A DNA stretch of 64,000 nucleotides from positions 33,395,493 through 33,459,492 of the forward strand of contig OX419759.1 of NCBI GenBank assembly GCA_948567375.1. The letters are read 5' to 3'. Shown in pieces: positions 31,488 through 43,320 of the stretch (within the stretch, counting starts at the first letter, position 1; each line of letters starts with the position of its first letter). Under the pieces are notes generated by a model, which made no database searches, was not told the DNA's origin, and worked only from the letters and a program-made list of their open reading frames with translations. Source of the stretch: Lunularia cruciata (Eukaryota > Streptophyta > Marchantiopsida > Lunulariales > Lunulariaceae). The position numbers and the translations under genes were made by a program.

Positions 31488-32557
31488 AGAGCACCAATGC
31501 TCAAAAGTCAAGGCACCTCACACAAACGTGGTGCACAAATAGGAAGCAGAGAATGGAAGGGATCCACTCACAAGAAATCTAAACGAAAACCCTTCATCTC
31601 ATAACACAACACGGGATTGACTCTGCCACCATTTGGCATTTGACATAAGAGTAGTTCGTATCTAAGTCCTAAGCTACCAAGATCACCAAGAATGGGATCA
31701 AACTACCTCTCCTAGCCAAAGCTACATGTGTATAGATAACAGTGGTGTAGTCACTAGGACAACAAGTGAGGGTGGACCAGTTGGCTAGGGCACCAGTCTA
31801 GGAACAAGAGATCTAGGGGTCAAACCTTGTTGCGCACAATCTAGCAGGAAAAGCAGATTTTGCTAACCAATGACCAAGATCTACTCTAAACTAGCTAGTC
31901 TCACGCCAGCAAACTGGCTTGTTGGCTTTTCTAGGCCTTCGTAGCCTCTCATAGCCCACAACCCTATGCCTTGAAGCCTCTAAACGCCAAAATTCAGCCA
32001 AATGAGGCCTTTCTTGTTGCCACTTCGAACCTCCTCCAAAATTGGCGAAACTTCTCCAAATCTGCGAAACTCCTCCAAATTAGCGAAACTTCTCCAAATC
32101 TGGCCAAACAGTGAAACTCCTCCAATTCTGACCCAAAATCTGACGTAAAATCTGACGTAAACCCTAAAGATAGATGTTTGCCAAATCCCCCGCTAACTTT
32201 CTACTCGAGCCAAATTGACAAAACGGGTTTTTCCAAATCACAATTTCATGAGAAGAGCTTCCCAACTCCACCTTCAATTTCACTTTCTGAGCCCAACTCG
32301 CAACAGATTGGTCCTACCTTCACCTCCTGAGCTCAAAATCACAACACTGCTCAAAAATTGCTCCTTCTTTGCTCAAAATTTGGCCAGCGCTTCTGCACAC
32401 CGTCCGCCTAACTGCCAAATCTGCATCAACTGAACGAGCTTCTACACACTAGGGAAACCCAAAACTTGAATCGAGCTACCACGATCCACCGAGCTTGGAG
32501 ATACCACCAACACTCAACATTCTTGCACCCGATTTCCCCCTGACTTCACTTCTCTGA
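31488..32557 (-). other. Leader of element B, part next to the 5' LTR
   Basis: About 1.07 kb of non-coding sequence between the 5' LTR of B and the insertion site of A. It contains a short degenerate tandem repeat at about 32,036-32,110 based on 'aacttctccaaatctgcg'. Next to the LTR the minus strand reads ATCAGAG, which may be the remnant of a tRNA-Met primer site, but the TGG start is absent. No gene was seen. Confidence 0.6.
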
Positions 32558-33009
32558 TGTAATCAGATTGCTTAACATTCTCCACTCAACTCAACTCAGA
32601 TCAGTATTTGATCTGTCACTCTATAAACTACCAACAACTGGGCACTGATTATAGTCAAGCGACACCCACTCAAGCATAGAGAATCCAGGTGACGCTCGTC
32701 GGCCTCTATCCACCATAGCCAGGAACTCAAAAGCTCAACATTAGAGAAGTGAGCTCTTTGGAGCTCACTTCGAAACTATACCTCCCTGGACTTGAGCTAG
32801 CACTGGAACCCGAACGGTCCTGCTGACGGCACACTCGACAGTGCGAACGGTGCAAAGTGACGGTGGGCCCCACCATGAAGTCAGTACCTCGAACACCAAA
32901 TCAGACTGTCAGAAAGTAGTCCCTGAGAAACTACTAGAATAACTCTAACTACTATCACTGGAACTCCAATGTCCGAGCAACTAGATGCGGAACTACAAAT
33001 GGCGTGACA
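32558..33009 (-). repeat. 5' LTR of element B
   Basis: TGTAATCAGATTGC to GGCGTGACA, 452 bp. It matches 10,931-11,382 with roughly twenty differences. It lacks the ~100-bp block that flanks the 3' LTR. It abuts D's integrase at 33,010 with the duplicated AAGT. Confidence 0.9.
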
Positions 33010-33600
33010 AAGTACTCTAGACAAGCCATGGTGAGAGAAGACTGCATCTAAGCATACTTGAGCTAGTTGTGGAACGGTCACATCCTTGGTGGTAGGGCGT
33101 ACATGAATCATTTTGTTGAGCCGGTCCACAAAGACCATGATGGAGTCAAACTCTGAGGTGGTCTTGGGTAATTCATAAACGAGATCCATACTCACTTGTT
33201 CCCAACGTTGGGTAGGCGTAGGGAGAGGTTGAAGGAGCCCTAAAGGAGCTTGATTAGAAGCTTTGTTTTGTTGACAAAATAGGCAGTTGTGCACATAGTC
33301 CATCATATTGTTGCTCATCTTGGGCCAATAGTAATGGCATTGCACTGCATCCAAGGTCTTGTCCACTCCGACATGACCTAAAATGGCCAAATCATGACAT
33401 TCTGCTAGAATGGTAGTATGTAATTCTAGGACATTTGGGATCCATAATCTGCCATCACAAAAGGTGAGTCCTTGGGTGCTAGTGACACATGTGGATGATT
33501 GCACTTCTACAGTCTGTAGATCAATGTTTGTAGTAGTTAGAATCTTTGGCCAATTAACTTCTATCACCAAGTTGTTTGCCATTAGCATGCAAGTGAATGC
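33010..33600 (-). pseudogene. Element D integrase, N-terminal half
   Basis: Homologous to the start of A's integrase: 'HVGVDKTLDAVQCHYYWP', 'CLFCQQNK' and the first catalytic Asp in 'SMDLVYELP'. The open frame runs past 33,010 into the LTR of B, so its last residues are foreign. The gene resumes at 10,825. Confidence 0.88.
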
Positions 33601-34855
33601 ATCTGTTGCTTCTTACCTTCCACATAGGTGATTGTCATGTTGAAGCATTGTCGCCACTCTGCCTACCAAATTTGGCGACAAGATAGATCCTTTTGCGTCT
33701 TGAGGTAGACTAGAGGTTGTGGTATGTCTCTACTACAAATGCCTTCTCGCCTAGATAGTGTTTCCAATGCTTGTTGCCAAAATGATGGCCAACTCTTCTT
33801 GTTTTGTGGTGTGGTAGTTGCACTCTGTCAATAATAAATTTTGAGAGAAATATGCAATTGGATGTTATCCGTCATACCACTCTTGTTGTAGGACTGCTCC
33901 TATTGCTACGCTTAATGCATCTGTAGCCAACTTGATTGGACATTTTGGGTCATACCACTTCAAGATTGGTGCATGTAGCAAGGGAGCTTTTAATTCTTGA
34001 AAGGCCAACTCTTGTGCGGTTTCCCATGTCCACTTCTTCTCCTTGCCAAGTAGTGTTGTTAAAGGCTGTGCAACCTTGGAAAAGTCCTTGACAAATCTAT
34101 GATAGAATCTCATCAACCCCAATAAGCTCTTGAGTTGAGTTTGATCTTCTGGAGCACTCCATTTTGAATGACCTCTATTTTATCTGTCAATACTTGAATG
34201 CTCTCTACACTTACTCTATGCCCCAAGTAGTCTACTTCAGACTTGCCAAACTTGCACTTTGAGATTTTGGCATACAATCAATTTTGTCTTAGAATTTGAA
34301 GGACCTCTCGTAGATGTTGTTTGTGTTCCGTCATTGTGCTATTATATACTAAGATGTTGTCCAAGAAGATAATAATAGACTTATCCAAGTATGGACAAAA
34401 TATGTCATTCATTAGACCCATGAAAGTGGCAACTGCATTGGTGAGGCCAAAAGGCATCACAAGATACTCAAAGTGGACATACTTGGTTTGAAAGGCAGTT
34501 TTGTACACATCCTCCTCTACAATTTGGATTTGATTGTAATTGCTCCACAAGTCCAATTTGGTGAAGTATCTTGTTCCATAGAGTTGATCAAATAGGTCAT
34601 CCATGCAAGGTAAGGGGTATTTGTTCTTCACTATTTGTTGATTGAGACCTTGATAGTCAATGCACATGCACATTATACCATCCTTCTTCTTCACAAACAA
34701 GACAAGAGCTCTATATGGTGATATGCAGGGTTGGATGAACCCCTTCAGTAGCATCTCCTCAATTTGAGTCTTACACTCCTCCAACTCATGAGGTGCTAGG
34801 CGATATGGGGCCTTACAAGGAGGTGTCTTCCCCAAGAGTGTCTCAATTTTATGAT
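33601..34855 (-). pseudogene. RNase H and reverse transcriptase of element D
   Basis: RT piece 34,278-34,835 and RNase H piece 33,865-34,122 match A closely. The RT active site reads '[11 protein letters not shown]', so the second Asp is Asn and activity would be lost. Frameshifts lie near 34,160 and 33,770. Confidence 0.85.
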
Positions 34856-35500
34856 CTACTCTCCTTTTTGGTGGAAATCTTGAGGGTAGATTATTAAGAA
34901 GACATCTTGAAATTCATCCACCATAGCCTTCAATTTCTCAAGAATTTTTCCATCGAGTTGTGCACTTTGGACTTCTCTTATTAGACCCATGAAACATCTA
35001 TTGGTCTTACAAACAATTGCCGTCCCTATGACATATAGAGGCAGTTCCTGCATGTGTGATTTTTCTTTAACCCCAATTATTGACCATTGGTGGATTCTCA
35101 CTACTTTCTTCCTCCAATCTACCATAGGGTTGTAATGCTCCATCCATAGCATGCCTAAGATTGCATCATAACGAGCTAATTGTATCACTCACCACTCAAT
35201 TGCTTCCTGATATTCTCCTATAGAGAGTTACCCGTCTAGGTAATGATTCAATCCTCTCTGTTTGCTCATTAGGCAATTCTACTTTTTCACTCCCATCTCT
35301 CTAGATACAATCCTAATCTTATTGCAATAGAGTGAGATAAGAAATTCTCTATTGCTCTTGGATCAATTAATACTCTCACTTGATTGCCTTCTAGGACTCC
35401 ATTCATGACAATCAATTGTGAGGTTGCCTTTTGGGATCTTTACGCATTAGTCTTCTTCCTTCCCTCGCTTCTCTTCTTCCTTATTGAGTCAATAAGGCCG
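34856..35500 (-). pseudogene. Protease of element D
   Basis: The frame at 34,856-35,188 matches the C-terminal part of A's protease and linker ('YDAILGMLWMEHYNP'). The active-site region upstream is in broken frames. A frameshift separates it from RT. Confidence 0.75.
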
Positions 35501-36595
35501 CAAGGTACATTTATTGGCAATCTTTGTTTTCCAAAGTGATTTCCACCTCCTCTTCTTCAATGTGCCTCTCCATGTTGTTCAAAGATCGCTTGTACGAAGG
35601 CCGAAGGCTTCTAGGGGAAATGAGTGCAATAGTTGGTAGATATGTGCCCAATACGACCAAAATTGTAAAAATGGCGTTGTTCTCCTTGAGTTCCTTCTCC
35701 TTGTGGGACTCCATCTCTTTGTTCTTTTACCAGTTCTCGCTCTCCTTGAAGCGGTCATGCTCCTCAATCTCAAAATCAAAGGTTGCCCAATTCCATCGGT
35801 ATTGGTCTACCCATGTGTGGCATTTAGCCCAATAATTTTGAGGTGGATCTACTCCTTCACTTCCACCCAATGCTCTTACTATTCTCTATGTACAAGCAGT
35901 GGCTTCAAATACCGTGTGAGGATTTTGCACCATGACTTCTTGGCAAATTCGCTCCTTTGAAATTGTCAAGAGCCTCTGTTGGACCCATGTTGATTATTGT
36001 AACTTGTAGATCCAAAAATGCCTCCACATACTCTTGTACGCTATTCTTTTGTCTCAATCTTCATAGTCGGGTTCAAGTCATATGCATAAAATCCACCAAT
36101 GGAAATTCTTCAGCAATCCTTTTTGTATTATTGTCCACGTGACCTCCCTTCTCTGCCAACATGGATCATTCCCAAGCATCATACCATGTGAGGGATTTAT
36201 CGGTCAAGTACCCACATGCAAACATGCCTGTAGCATGCTTCGTGATCTTTGTTGAGAACAATCGGAAATATCAATTCATTCTTGAGATCCAATTTTCCAC
36301 TACTCTCATCATATGCTACCCCTTGTAAGGCTCGATGTTGGGTTAGGTCTTCTTCATCTGGAGTAGCAATGTGGATTCATTGTTGATAGGGTTCATAGGC
36401 ATAGGTGCCTCTCCAAGTACTTTAGTCACAAGTGTTGGGTTTTGAGACGGCTCTTCTTCTTGCATGGCTTGATCATTCTTGAGGATTTTCACTTGACTAT
36501 GTAATGTCTCCATGGTCATTTTAATCTCTTGAAATTCATTCAACATCCCTTGCATTTCTTGCACCAGCTCTTGTTATTGCAAATCCATGGTTCCT
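35501..36595 (-). pseudogene. Gag of element D
   Basis: It matches A's gag in broken pieces, with the coiled-coil part at 36,343-36,564. The zinc knuckle has lost most of its cysteines (the equivalent segment reads 'FYNFGRIGHISTNY'). Confidence 0.8.
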
Positions 36596-36621
36596 GCAAC
36601 ACTCAAATGTTAATGTCTACG

Positions 36622-37055
36622 TCAATACAGAGTCAATATGATCACTCTCAAAGGCGCAAAAACTATAGGAACTACCATTGGGACCTTAGAATCTATCACT
36701 TGTTGATAATACTCCTTGCCAAAATTCCTAACCACAAAATCTCTAAACATCACTTTTGGTCTTGCTACATAATAGATTTCTACTTGAGTGTTGAAAAGGA
36801 GAGGATTTGGGACATTCACATCCTTATAATCATAATAGAATGTAGATTGTCAAATCCCACTCTCTGTCATATATCACCACAGTTAGAATCACTAGGTTTG
36901 GTGAGTTCATCACCTTGTCTATGAATTCTACATCAAAGTGATAAACTAGCTATACCCTCATTTGCTTACGCTGGATGTACATAACTTTGATGTGGAATGG
37001 ATTTGGGAATAGAAAGCTAGGAATGGGAAATTGTCCTCCCAGTGCATCCATCTCG
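36622..37055 (-). pseudogene. Leader small ORFs of element D
   Basis: Two short frames parallel those of A. The downstream one (36,622-36,819) is open, with 'MNVPNPLLFNTQVEIYYV' and 'VVRNFGKEYYQQVI'. The upstream one (to about 37,050) has an internal stop. Retention of the open downstream copy in an otherwise heavily decayed element may be chance. Confidence 0.55.
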
Positions 37056-37178
37056 TCCGCTCTCTAAAGTCCTTCCCAAGTCTAGCAATTACTCTATGTT
37101 CTCCACCTTAAATTACTCCTTTTCAATAGTTCATGCTCTTCCAAGAGGGGTGATCTACTCTCTTGGACTAAGACACTA

Positions 37179-37190
37179 GCTTTGATACCA
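37179..37190 (-). other. Primer-binding site of element D
   Basis: Minus-strand TGGTATCAAAGC, one base off the intact site in A, one base inside the 5' LTR. Confidence 0.9.
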
Positions 37191-37191
37191 T

Positions 37192-37933
37192 TGTAATACT
37201 CCAAGGACAAGAGAAGAGAGAAAACACAGATTATACACTGAAACATTTGGTGCCCCAAAGGAGCACCTTCTCTTTATTATATAGACAAAGAGGATCTCCT
37301 CCAAGGAAGCTTCACCATAGGATTAGGCACACGTGATATGTCAGCAAGCTCCACACTTGGATGACTTACTTGGATGGGTGACATGTTGTTCTAGGTCCTA
37401 TCTGGTTGGTCAAACAGGCTTTGACCAGAGGCAATCTTTTAGGGAATCTTCATGTAGGAGTCTCAAAATCACGTAAGGTACCATTGGAAAGCTCTTGATG
37501 AGACAAACCAAGGGGAGGGAAGGCCAGCCTTTCCTCCATATGGTGTGGGCAAAGGGGGGGGGAGAATTGCACATTTTTTAGGCCTAATTCATCCGTTTAG
37601 GCCTCCAAAATTGCCTTCAAAGATTTCAGGCATATTTCACTTCCTACTCTATTAGTAGAAGTCCACTTTTGGTGATATCTCTTTCTGATCTATTTAGTCC
37701 ATCATGTATAACATCACTCTAGATATTACCAAACCAATTATCACCTTTAAATCATATGTCTAGCTATTGGTTCTAAGGCTCTCAAGTATATTTTGGTTTC
37801 TGCCCTATTATTAGAATTACTCTTTTGGTGATACTTCTATCTAATCTATTTTGACTATCATGTATAACATCATTCTAGATGTTACCAAACCAAATTTCAC
37901 ATCTAGATCATATGGCTAGCTCTTGGTATTACA
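37192..37933 (-). repeat. 5' LTR of element D
   Basis: TGTAATACTCCAAGG to GGTATTACA, 742 bp, pair of 9,192-9,911. More diverged from its partner than the LTR pairs of A and C are from theirs. Confidence 0.92.
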
Positions 37934-38284
37934 CATTGGGACACTTGAATGAGTGAAACTACAAATGCCTAGCATGAGCTTTGGCTTTGGTATTTATAGG
38001 GAGCATGCAAGGCCTTGAGAAGCTTCCTTGAGCCTTTTTCTTGGATTGCAAGCCAAGTTAACCAAGAAGCTTCTTAAGAAGTTTCCTTCTAGAAGCTACT
38101 TTCTTGGTGTACAAGCTAAGCTAGTTGGAAGCTTCTAGAAGCTTCATACTTGGGGCGCAAGCTAAGCTAGCCAAAAAGCTTCCCAAGAAGCTTCTTATAT
38201 ACTTTTGGAATATTCTAGACTAATTTGTCCAATTTGCTACTTTGTTAGCCCTAACTAACTTGTTGCTAAATTCTATATTGTTAC
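37934..38284 (-). repeat. LTR of element E, right piece
   Basis: It continues the E LTR interrupted at 9,191 ('cattgggacacttgaatgag') and ends TTGTTACA at 38,284. It has the family's GAAGCTTC blocks, including a perfect four-module heat-shock element at 38,128-38,145, and a TATA box on the minus strand near 37,990-38,000. Confidence 0.88.
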
Positions 38285-38650
38285 ATATTCTCGCACTACT
38301 AGTTGATGACTTCCTTATTGCCATTGAAGCTTCAAACTTGTGAATGGTGTTTTTTGCATTTTGGAGATGAGAAAGAGGTCCACATGTGGCAACATGAAGG
38401 AGATACCTTTCCCAAGGACCTTGTATTCCATATGTTGTCAATGGTCTTGTTGAATGTGGTGATGCACACGGATACAACCAACTTTGTACTCCTCATGATC
38501 ATTGATAGGAACGGGAGGTAGAGGAGTTTAGACTTGAGAGGAAAAAAGAGATGGGTTAAGAACAATGGGTTTCAACTTGGAAATGCGAAAGATAGGGTGG
38601 ATGTGCATATGATAAGGTAAGGCAAGTCGATAAGCAATAGAAAAGATGAT
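38285..38650 (-). pseudogene. Chromodomain end of element E, truncated
   Basis: The sequence parallels C's integrase end and chromodomain with stops. 'DHEEYKVGCIRVHHHIQ' and 'EYKVLGKG' are recognisable. Similarity to C ends near 38,650, so the rest of E, and the right parts of F and G, are missing here. Confidence 0.75.
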
Positions 38651-38890
38651 GATATAGATGTATGTGAAGTCCTTTTATACTTTTTTAGAGCTAATTAGAG
38701 ATCATGAGATTTTCACCAAGAGTGAGTTGAGGAGGAACCAAGCCCTTGTCCAAATTCAACTTGCGGTTGCAATTGATAGATTTATGCATAGTGGGAAAGG
38801 TGCCTAGCAAGAGAGACTAAGCTTTGGGGTTGTTAGTTCTTGATCTACTACAAGATTTACCAATAGAGTTATTAATACTTTGCCATTATA
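38651..38890. other. Stretch with no recognised gene
   Basis: AT-rich sequence between the end of element E and the transposase-like region. No feature recognised. Confidence 0.4.
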
Positions 38891-39335
38891 GCAAATCTTG
38901 TGATGGAGGTGTTTTTGTATGACCATGAGGAGAGAGAAAGGATTTCAAAGGTTTTTAGATTAAAAGGTTTGCTTGGATGTATGGATAGGATAGGATGCTT
39001 TTCCTACTGGCCCAAAGACCCAATATCAAATGTGAGACATACTTCATCAAGAAAGCTTCTTATTTTGTCAATGGACAAGTTATCTATGACAATATGAGAA
39101 GAACAATCCATTTCATTTGTGTGGTAAGAGAATTTATTGAACATAAAGTTTCCATGGTGTTATTGATTGAGGTGATATATGCCAAGAATGTGAGTTGTTG
39201 TTTTCCCAAGCTTTCACAAGGAGCTTATAAGAGTCATTATGAGGTTTTATTTTTCAAGGTCATGAAGTTTTATTCTCAAGTGCCTTATCAAAGATATTGT
39301 GAGCTTATGTATACAATGAGTTGTTGAATTGGAAT
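38890..39335 (+). pseudogene. Possible PIF/Harbinger transposase remnant
   Basis: Two overlapping frames. The first (38,900-39,097) includes 'GLLGCMDRIGC', comparable to the first Asp motif (G-x-I/M-D) of Harbinger DDE transposases. The second (38,995-39,327) includes 'YFIKKASYFVNGQVIYDN', which resembles the following 'Y-x-x-R/K-K-x-x-Y-S/F-x-N-x-Q' motif and the second Asp region. A frame change between the two would be needed. Similarity fades afterwards. I am not certain of the family; no terminal repeats were identified. Confidence 0.4.
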
Positions 39336-41750
39336 GAGCTTTTTAGTGTTTTGTGATTTGTGCAAATTTTGGGTTTATTCTAATCATTTGCAAATTTTGA
39401 TGTCATTGTGTAGGGATGTTGTGCTCTTGCCATGACATGAATTGTTTAAAGAAGTCCCCACTATGGAGGAACTTGAATCAACAAGGATACAATAATTCTT
39501 TCAAGCACCACAAGTATTTTTGGGTGATTTTGGTTATGTCCTAATGAGCCATTTGGTATCTCATTTAATTTACAAAAAACTCAAGGCAAAATAGATATTA
39601 ACAAATATATATTTAGGACATGTGTCATTAATGAGCATTATATAGTAATTATGAAGAGTAGATGGCATTCATAATGAGAAGTGAAGATTTAATTGAACAC
39701 CAATGTAAAGTATTCAATATCTTTTACAATGGATCAATGCATGTGTTATTTTGTATAATTATTTTATCAATAAAGAGGATATTTTGGAAGAAATAGAGGA
39801 GTTTGCAAATGAAGAAGTGGATGGAGATATAACACATGAATCTCTTGTAGACAACCACAATAGAGAAGAAATAATGTCTCTAGCAATGAGCACATGTCTT
39901 GTATTAAATTGCCTTTTAGGGTCTTAGATACATCTTTTTAATAAATGATCATTCATTTGGAGCTTATCAATTATCTTCTTTTTATTATCCTTAAGGCCAT
40001 CAAAGATTTGGCATAGGTTTGTAAATATAGCATATATGCTTATTGTTTTGGATGTTACAAATAGGGCATGTTTGTATATATGGCATCAATGTTTGTGGTG
40101 GTTGTTTAAATAAGAGATAACAATTCAAAACACCTTTTATTTGGCAATGTTGTCAAGTGTTTTTGTGTTGGAGAGTGTCTTTGTTACTCATGTGTGATTA
40201 GAAGGTGTCATTCAAGGTTGAAGGCTTATGGAAACATAGAAAGTGTTTTGCTCTACTCTATTGTTAGTGGTAGGAAGTTGGAGAAAGAATCTACAAAAAC
40301 TTAACATGACTCATATTCCCCTTGCAATATATGAGTTTTGTTCAATATACATATTCCCTTTGCAATAAATGAACTTTTAATAAATTCATTTTGAGGAGTG
40401 TGTTGAATGTAGTTGTTTATGGTGGGGTGTGGTTCTTCATAGAATGGTGGTTGGCTCAATAGAAACGGATAGGGGTTCAAAAATAAATAGAAACCTTCAA
40501 TACAATAATGCATATTCCTCTACAACATATGGAGTTAGATGAGATGAAAATTACTACTTTTATATCATTGCAAGAACTCATATTCCCTTTGCAATTAATT
40601 ATATTCCCTATTGCAAGAACTCATATTCTCTCTAAAATATATTATATTCTCTCTACAATATGTGAATTTAGACAAGGAAGTAAAGTTCTATTATAGGTTT
40701 TCATCATAAGAAGGGAGTGTAATCATATAAATGAGGTGTGGTCCTTTATGGAAAGAGTGTTTCTCTATGGAGGGAGTCTTTTCACTATAAAGAATGTTGG
40801 TTGCTATGTGGAAGGTGAAGAGTCACCTTCTTCTATCTATGAAATGGCATAAGCTTTCAAAATGTAAATATTTGAAGACCTAAGAAGAGTTTCAATTTCA
40901 TACCCAAAAGTAAAAAATGACAAATTGCATTTTTTAGAAGATAGATATCAAGGAAAAGAGAGTTTGGAAGAAGACAAGAAGTGATAGCAAGGTAGGGGTC
41001 ATATTAAGGAGGAGGGGTGATAAATGTTGGGCATTTTTTAAGAAGGTGATATTTCAAGGAGAAATGTAAGCACATGGAAGCAAAAATTGGAAATTGAGTG
41101 TGAAGTTTAAGAGAGAGTCTCAAGAGGATGAGAAAAGCTTGACAAAAATGGTCATTATTAAAAGCAAAAAAGAGAGGTAAGGATGGAGAGTTTAGTTCTC
41201 ATTCAAGAAGGAAATAGAAAGGCAAGATAAGTTTTGAAAAGTTTTGGGAGGAAAAAGTAAGAGTGAAGAGTTTTGAAGGATCTAGAGCACTTGGGAGGAA
41301 GAGATTCAAGAGTGAAAGAGAAAGTAAAGTGAAGGACATGCAATTCTTGGTTCTCAAAAGGCTGGTGAGACTAGATTCCAAAGGAGAAGAAGTGAAGACA
41401 AAGACTAAAAAGTAAAATGGCTTATATTCTAACTTATGAAATTTTTTGGGACAAGCCAAACATGGAAGATTTCCATAACATATATTGGTTGACCACACAT
41501 CAACTCAAAATTGACTGTATGACATTCATTCAATGGGCATGGATGGATGAGTAGATCCCAAAACTTTATATAGGGTATTTGTGAAAAAGATTTGGGATTG
41601 AAAAAGGCACTTGGTCTTCATTATCCTTACCCTCACATGAGTTTCTCAATCACTCCTTTCTCAATGTTTGATTTTTGATATCTCTTTATTGTTTTGGATT
41701 TGGGATATCTAAATGACTTTCAAAAGCCTTCAAATTAAATTGAAATCATA
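39336..41750. other. AT-rich stretch without a recognised gene
   Basis: No coding region is supported. Between about 40,300 and 40,690 a short phrase of the type 'catattccctttgcaatatatga' recurs in several degenerate forms. At 40,900-41,460 the sequence is purine-rich on the plus strand (many GAG/AAG runs). Confidence 0.45.
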
Positions 41751-41759
41751 CAAAGAAAA

Positions 41760-42090
41760 ACCCTAGTAGTCCTATAGCAAAAACCTAAATTGAATTTTGA
41801 TGAAGGCAAAACCATAGTTGACCTATAGCAAAACCTTAAACACCATAGTGGAACTCTTGCAAAAACAAGGCAACCATAGTGCAAAACCTAGTGAAACCCC
41901 AACAAAATCCCATTGGATTTGTAATTAATAGCAATACCCTAGCAAAACCACTCAAGCAGCAAGACCTAGCAAAACCAAGGTGTGCCATAACATAACCTAT
42001 CCCTGCAATGAGACCCTAGCAAAAACTCTCCTTTCATAATAAAACTCTAGCAAAACCTTAGTGAAACCTAGACCAAACTTTGGTGTACCC
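41760..42090. repeat. Degenerate short-period repeat (CCTAGCAAAACC type)
   Basis: Phrases such as 'accctagcaaaac', 'accatagtgcaaaac' and 'cctagtgaaacc' recur at irregular spacing. The tract resembles the 42-bp repeat at 43,620-43,960 in wording, and both may derive from one satellite family. Confidence 0.5.
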
Positions 42091-42539
42091 GAGCTTTTGG
42101 AATTTGCACTTTTTGCATGTTGAGAATTTTTCCTTGGATTGCAGATGTGTGGTTGCATAGAGTTTGCATGTTTGTGAGTAGAGACATGCACATTGGCATG
42201 ATTGATGTAAGGCCATTCACATTGACTTTGGAGGTGATCCCCTAGGTGTTTTCTTTGCTACTTGGTAGTGGGAAGAGGAATTTTGTACTTTATCATTGCG
42301 TGCAAGATAAGTTTTGTATGAGAGATAGTACTACCATGAGATATTTAGCAAGGTAGTGTCTATAGATCATGGAGGCTTTTTTTCCAAATGATGCTTGAGA
42401 TAATCCTTTGTTTTACAAGATGTTTTCCCTTTATGTTCATGGAAGACTCTTTTCTAAATGATTCCTTGCTTTATTTACTCTCATAAGAGATGAGAGGAAG
42501 ATTTTAGTCCTAGATATTGGTTATTTAGTAGATATCATG

Positions 42540-43320
42540 TGGGATAGTAGCTATCGCATCCACCAGCGGTCCTCCATGGTAGCACAATGTGTAAGGATCC
42601 TTTATAGAATATGGAGTATTTTAACATATATCTCCCATCCTTGCAATAGGGAGTTTTGTGTGATGGAGTTATCTTTTGGACTCATAGCGCAAGATAGGTT
42701 GTAGAGCATATTTTGAGCAACATGTGTATCTATGGGTTCTTACATAAGGGTATACACATTATTACATGTCTCATGGGCTTGCTTAAATATATGGATGGGT
42801 ATAGAGAGTACATACACCGACCTTATAGTGCATTTAATGCATTACATCTATGCTTACAAGATACATTGATAATTGATGGTGCATTCTTACCCTATTGTAG
42901 AAACCATCTACACCATATTATACATCCTTATCTATTTACTCCCTTGTATTCCAAAGCATCAGATCTAGAGTCATCATCATGTCACCACTTGATAGCTATT
43001 TTATGGATTTATAGTTGCTTTGTGGTCAGCTATTGACTTCCTCATTGAAGAGTGGACTTCTAGTTGTCTCCTAGATTATAGAATAGACTCCTACTTGGGT
43101 TTTTCATACACTACATCATGCATAAGGGGTAACCTATGCATAATATGGGTGGAATCTTGTTTGGAGATATAGTCCAATTTTGATTGGAGATCCCTCATTA
43201 GGTGCATTGATACAACATTGGAGTGTCTTCCACCTAAGGCTCTCAATTTTTAGGACATGAACATAAGAGTACCCTCTGATCTTCCTCCTCCTATGTCATG
43301 AGGAGTTAGAGATTTTCACT
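42540..43320 (+). repeat. Dispersed repeat, copy 2
   Basis: Similar to the reverse complement of 860-1,720. It contains the frame at 42,713-43,036 with 'HRPYSAF' and 'CLQDTLII', parallel to copy 1. The strand difference makes the two copies inverted repeats about 41 kb apart, on either side of the retrotransposon nest. Confidence 0.6.

Larger units (their letters stand above)
10826..33009 (-). mobile_element. Element B: Ty3/Gypsy retrotransposon encoding a DNA methyltransferase and a PHD finger
   Basis: Minus-strand LTR element, about 9.9 kb once nested A and C are subtracted. Order: 5' LTR (32,558-33,009), leader, gag with two zinc knuckles, protease, cytosine-5 DNA methyltransferase, RT, RNase H, integrase, PHD finger, polypurine tract, 3' LTR. 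Target duplication AAGT (10,822-10,825 and 33,010-33,013) in D's integrase. The frame is continuous from gag through the methyltransferase to early RT, and again from RT to PHD after one frameshift near 14,265. C plus its duplication (5,649 bp, a multiple of 3) left the frame intact. Many premature stops make this copy inactive. LTRs are about 95% identical by eye over the shared part. Base composition is richer in GC than the surrounding elements. Confidence 0.93.
9192..37933 (-). mobile_element. Element D: chromovirus-type Ty3/Gypsy retrotransposon, split by element B
   Basis: Full-length but decayed LTR element on the minus strand, same family as A. It has two LTRs (9,192-9,911 and 37,192-37,933), a tRNA-Met primer site (37,179-37,190), gag, PR, RT, RNase H and integrase. 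It lies inside the LTR of E; its flanks TTTTG and CATTG look like a mutated 5-bp duplication of CATTG. Element B (10,826-33,009) is inserted in its integrase gene. Without B it would be about 6.6 kb. It is inactive: for example the RT active site reads FLDN, and the integrase catalytic Glu is Lys. Confidence 0.9.

Noticed and set aside
10826-33009. Endogenous pararetrovirus (Caulimoviridae-like)
   Set aside because: LTRs, a target duplication and an integrase are present, and there is no movement protein, so it is a Ty3/Gypsy LTR retrotransposon.
41760-42090. Interstitial telomere repeat
   Set aside because: The motif is CCTAGCAAAACC-like and does not match the plant telomere unit CCCTAAA in tandem.
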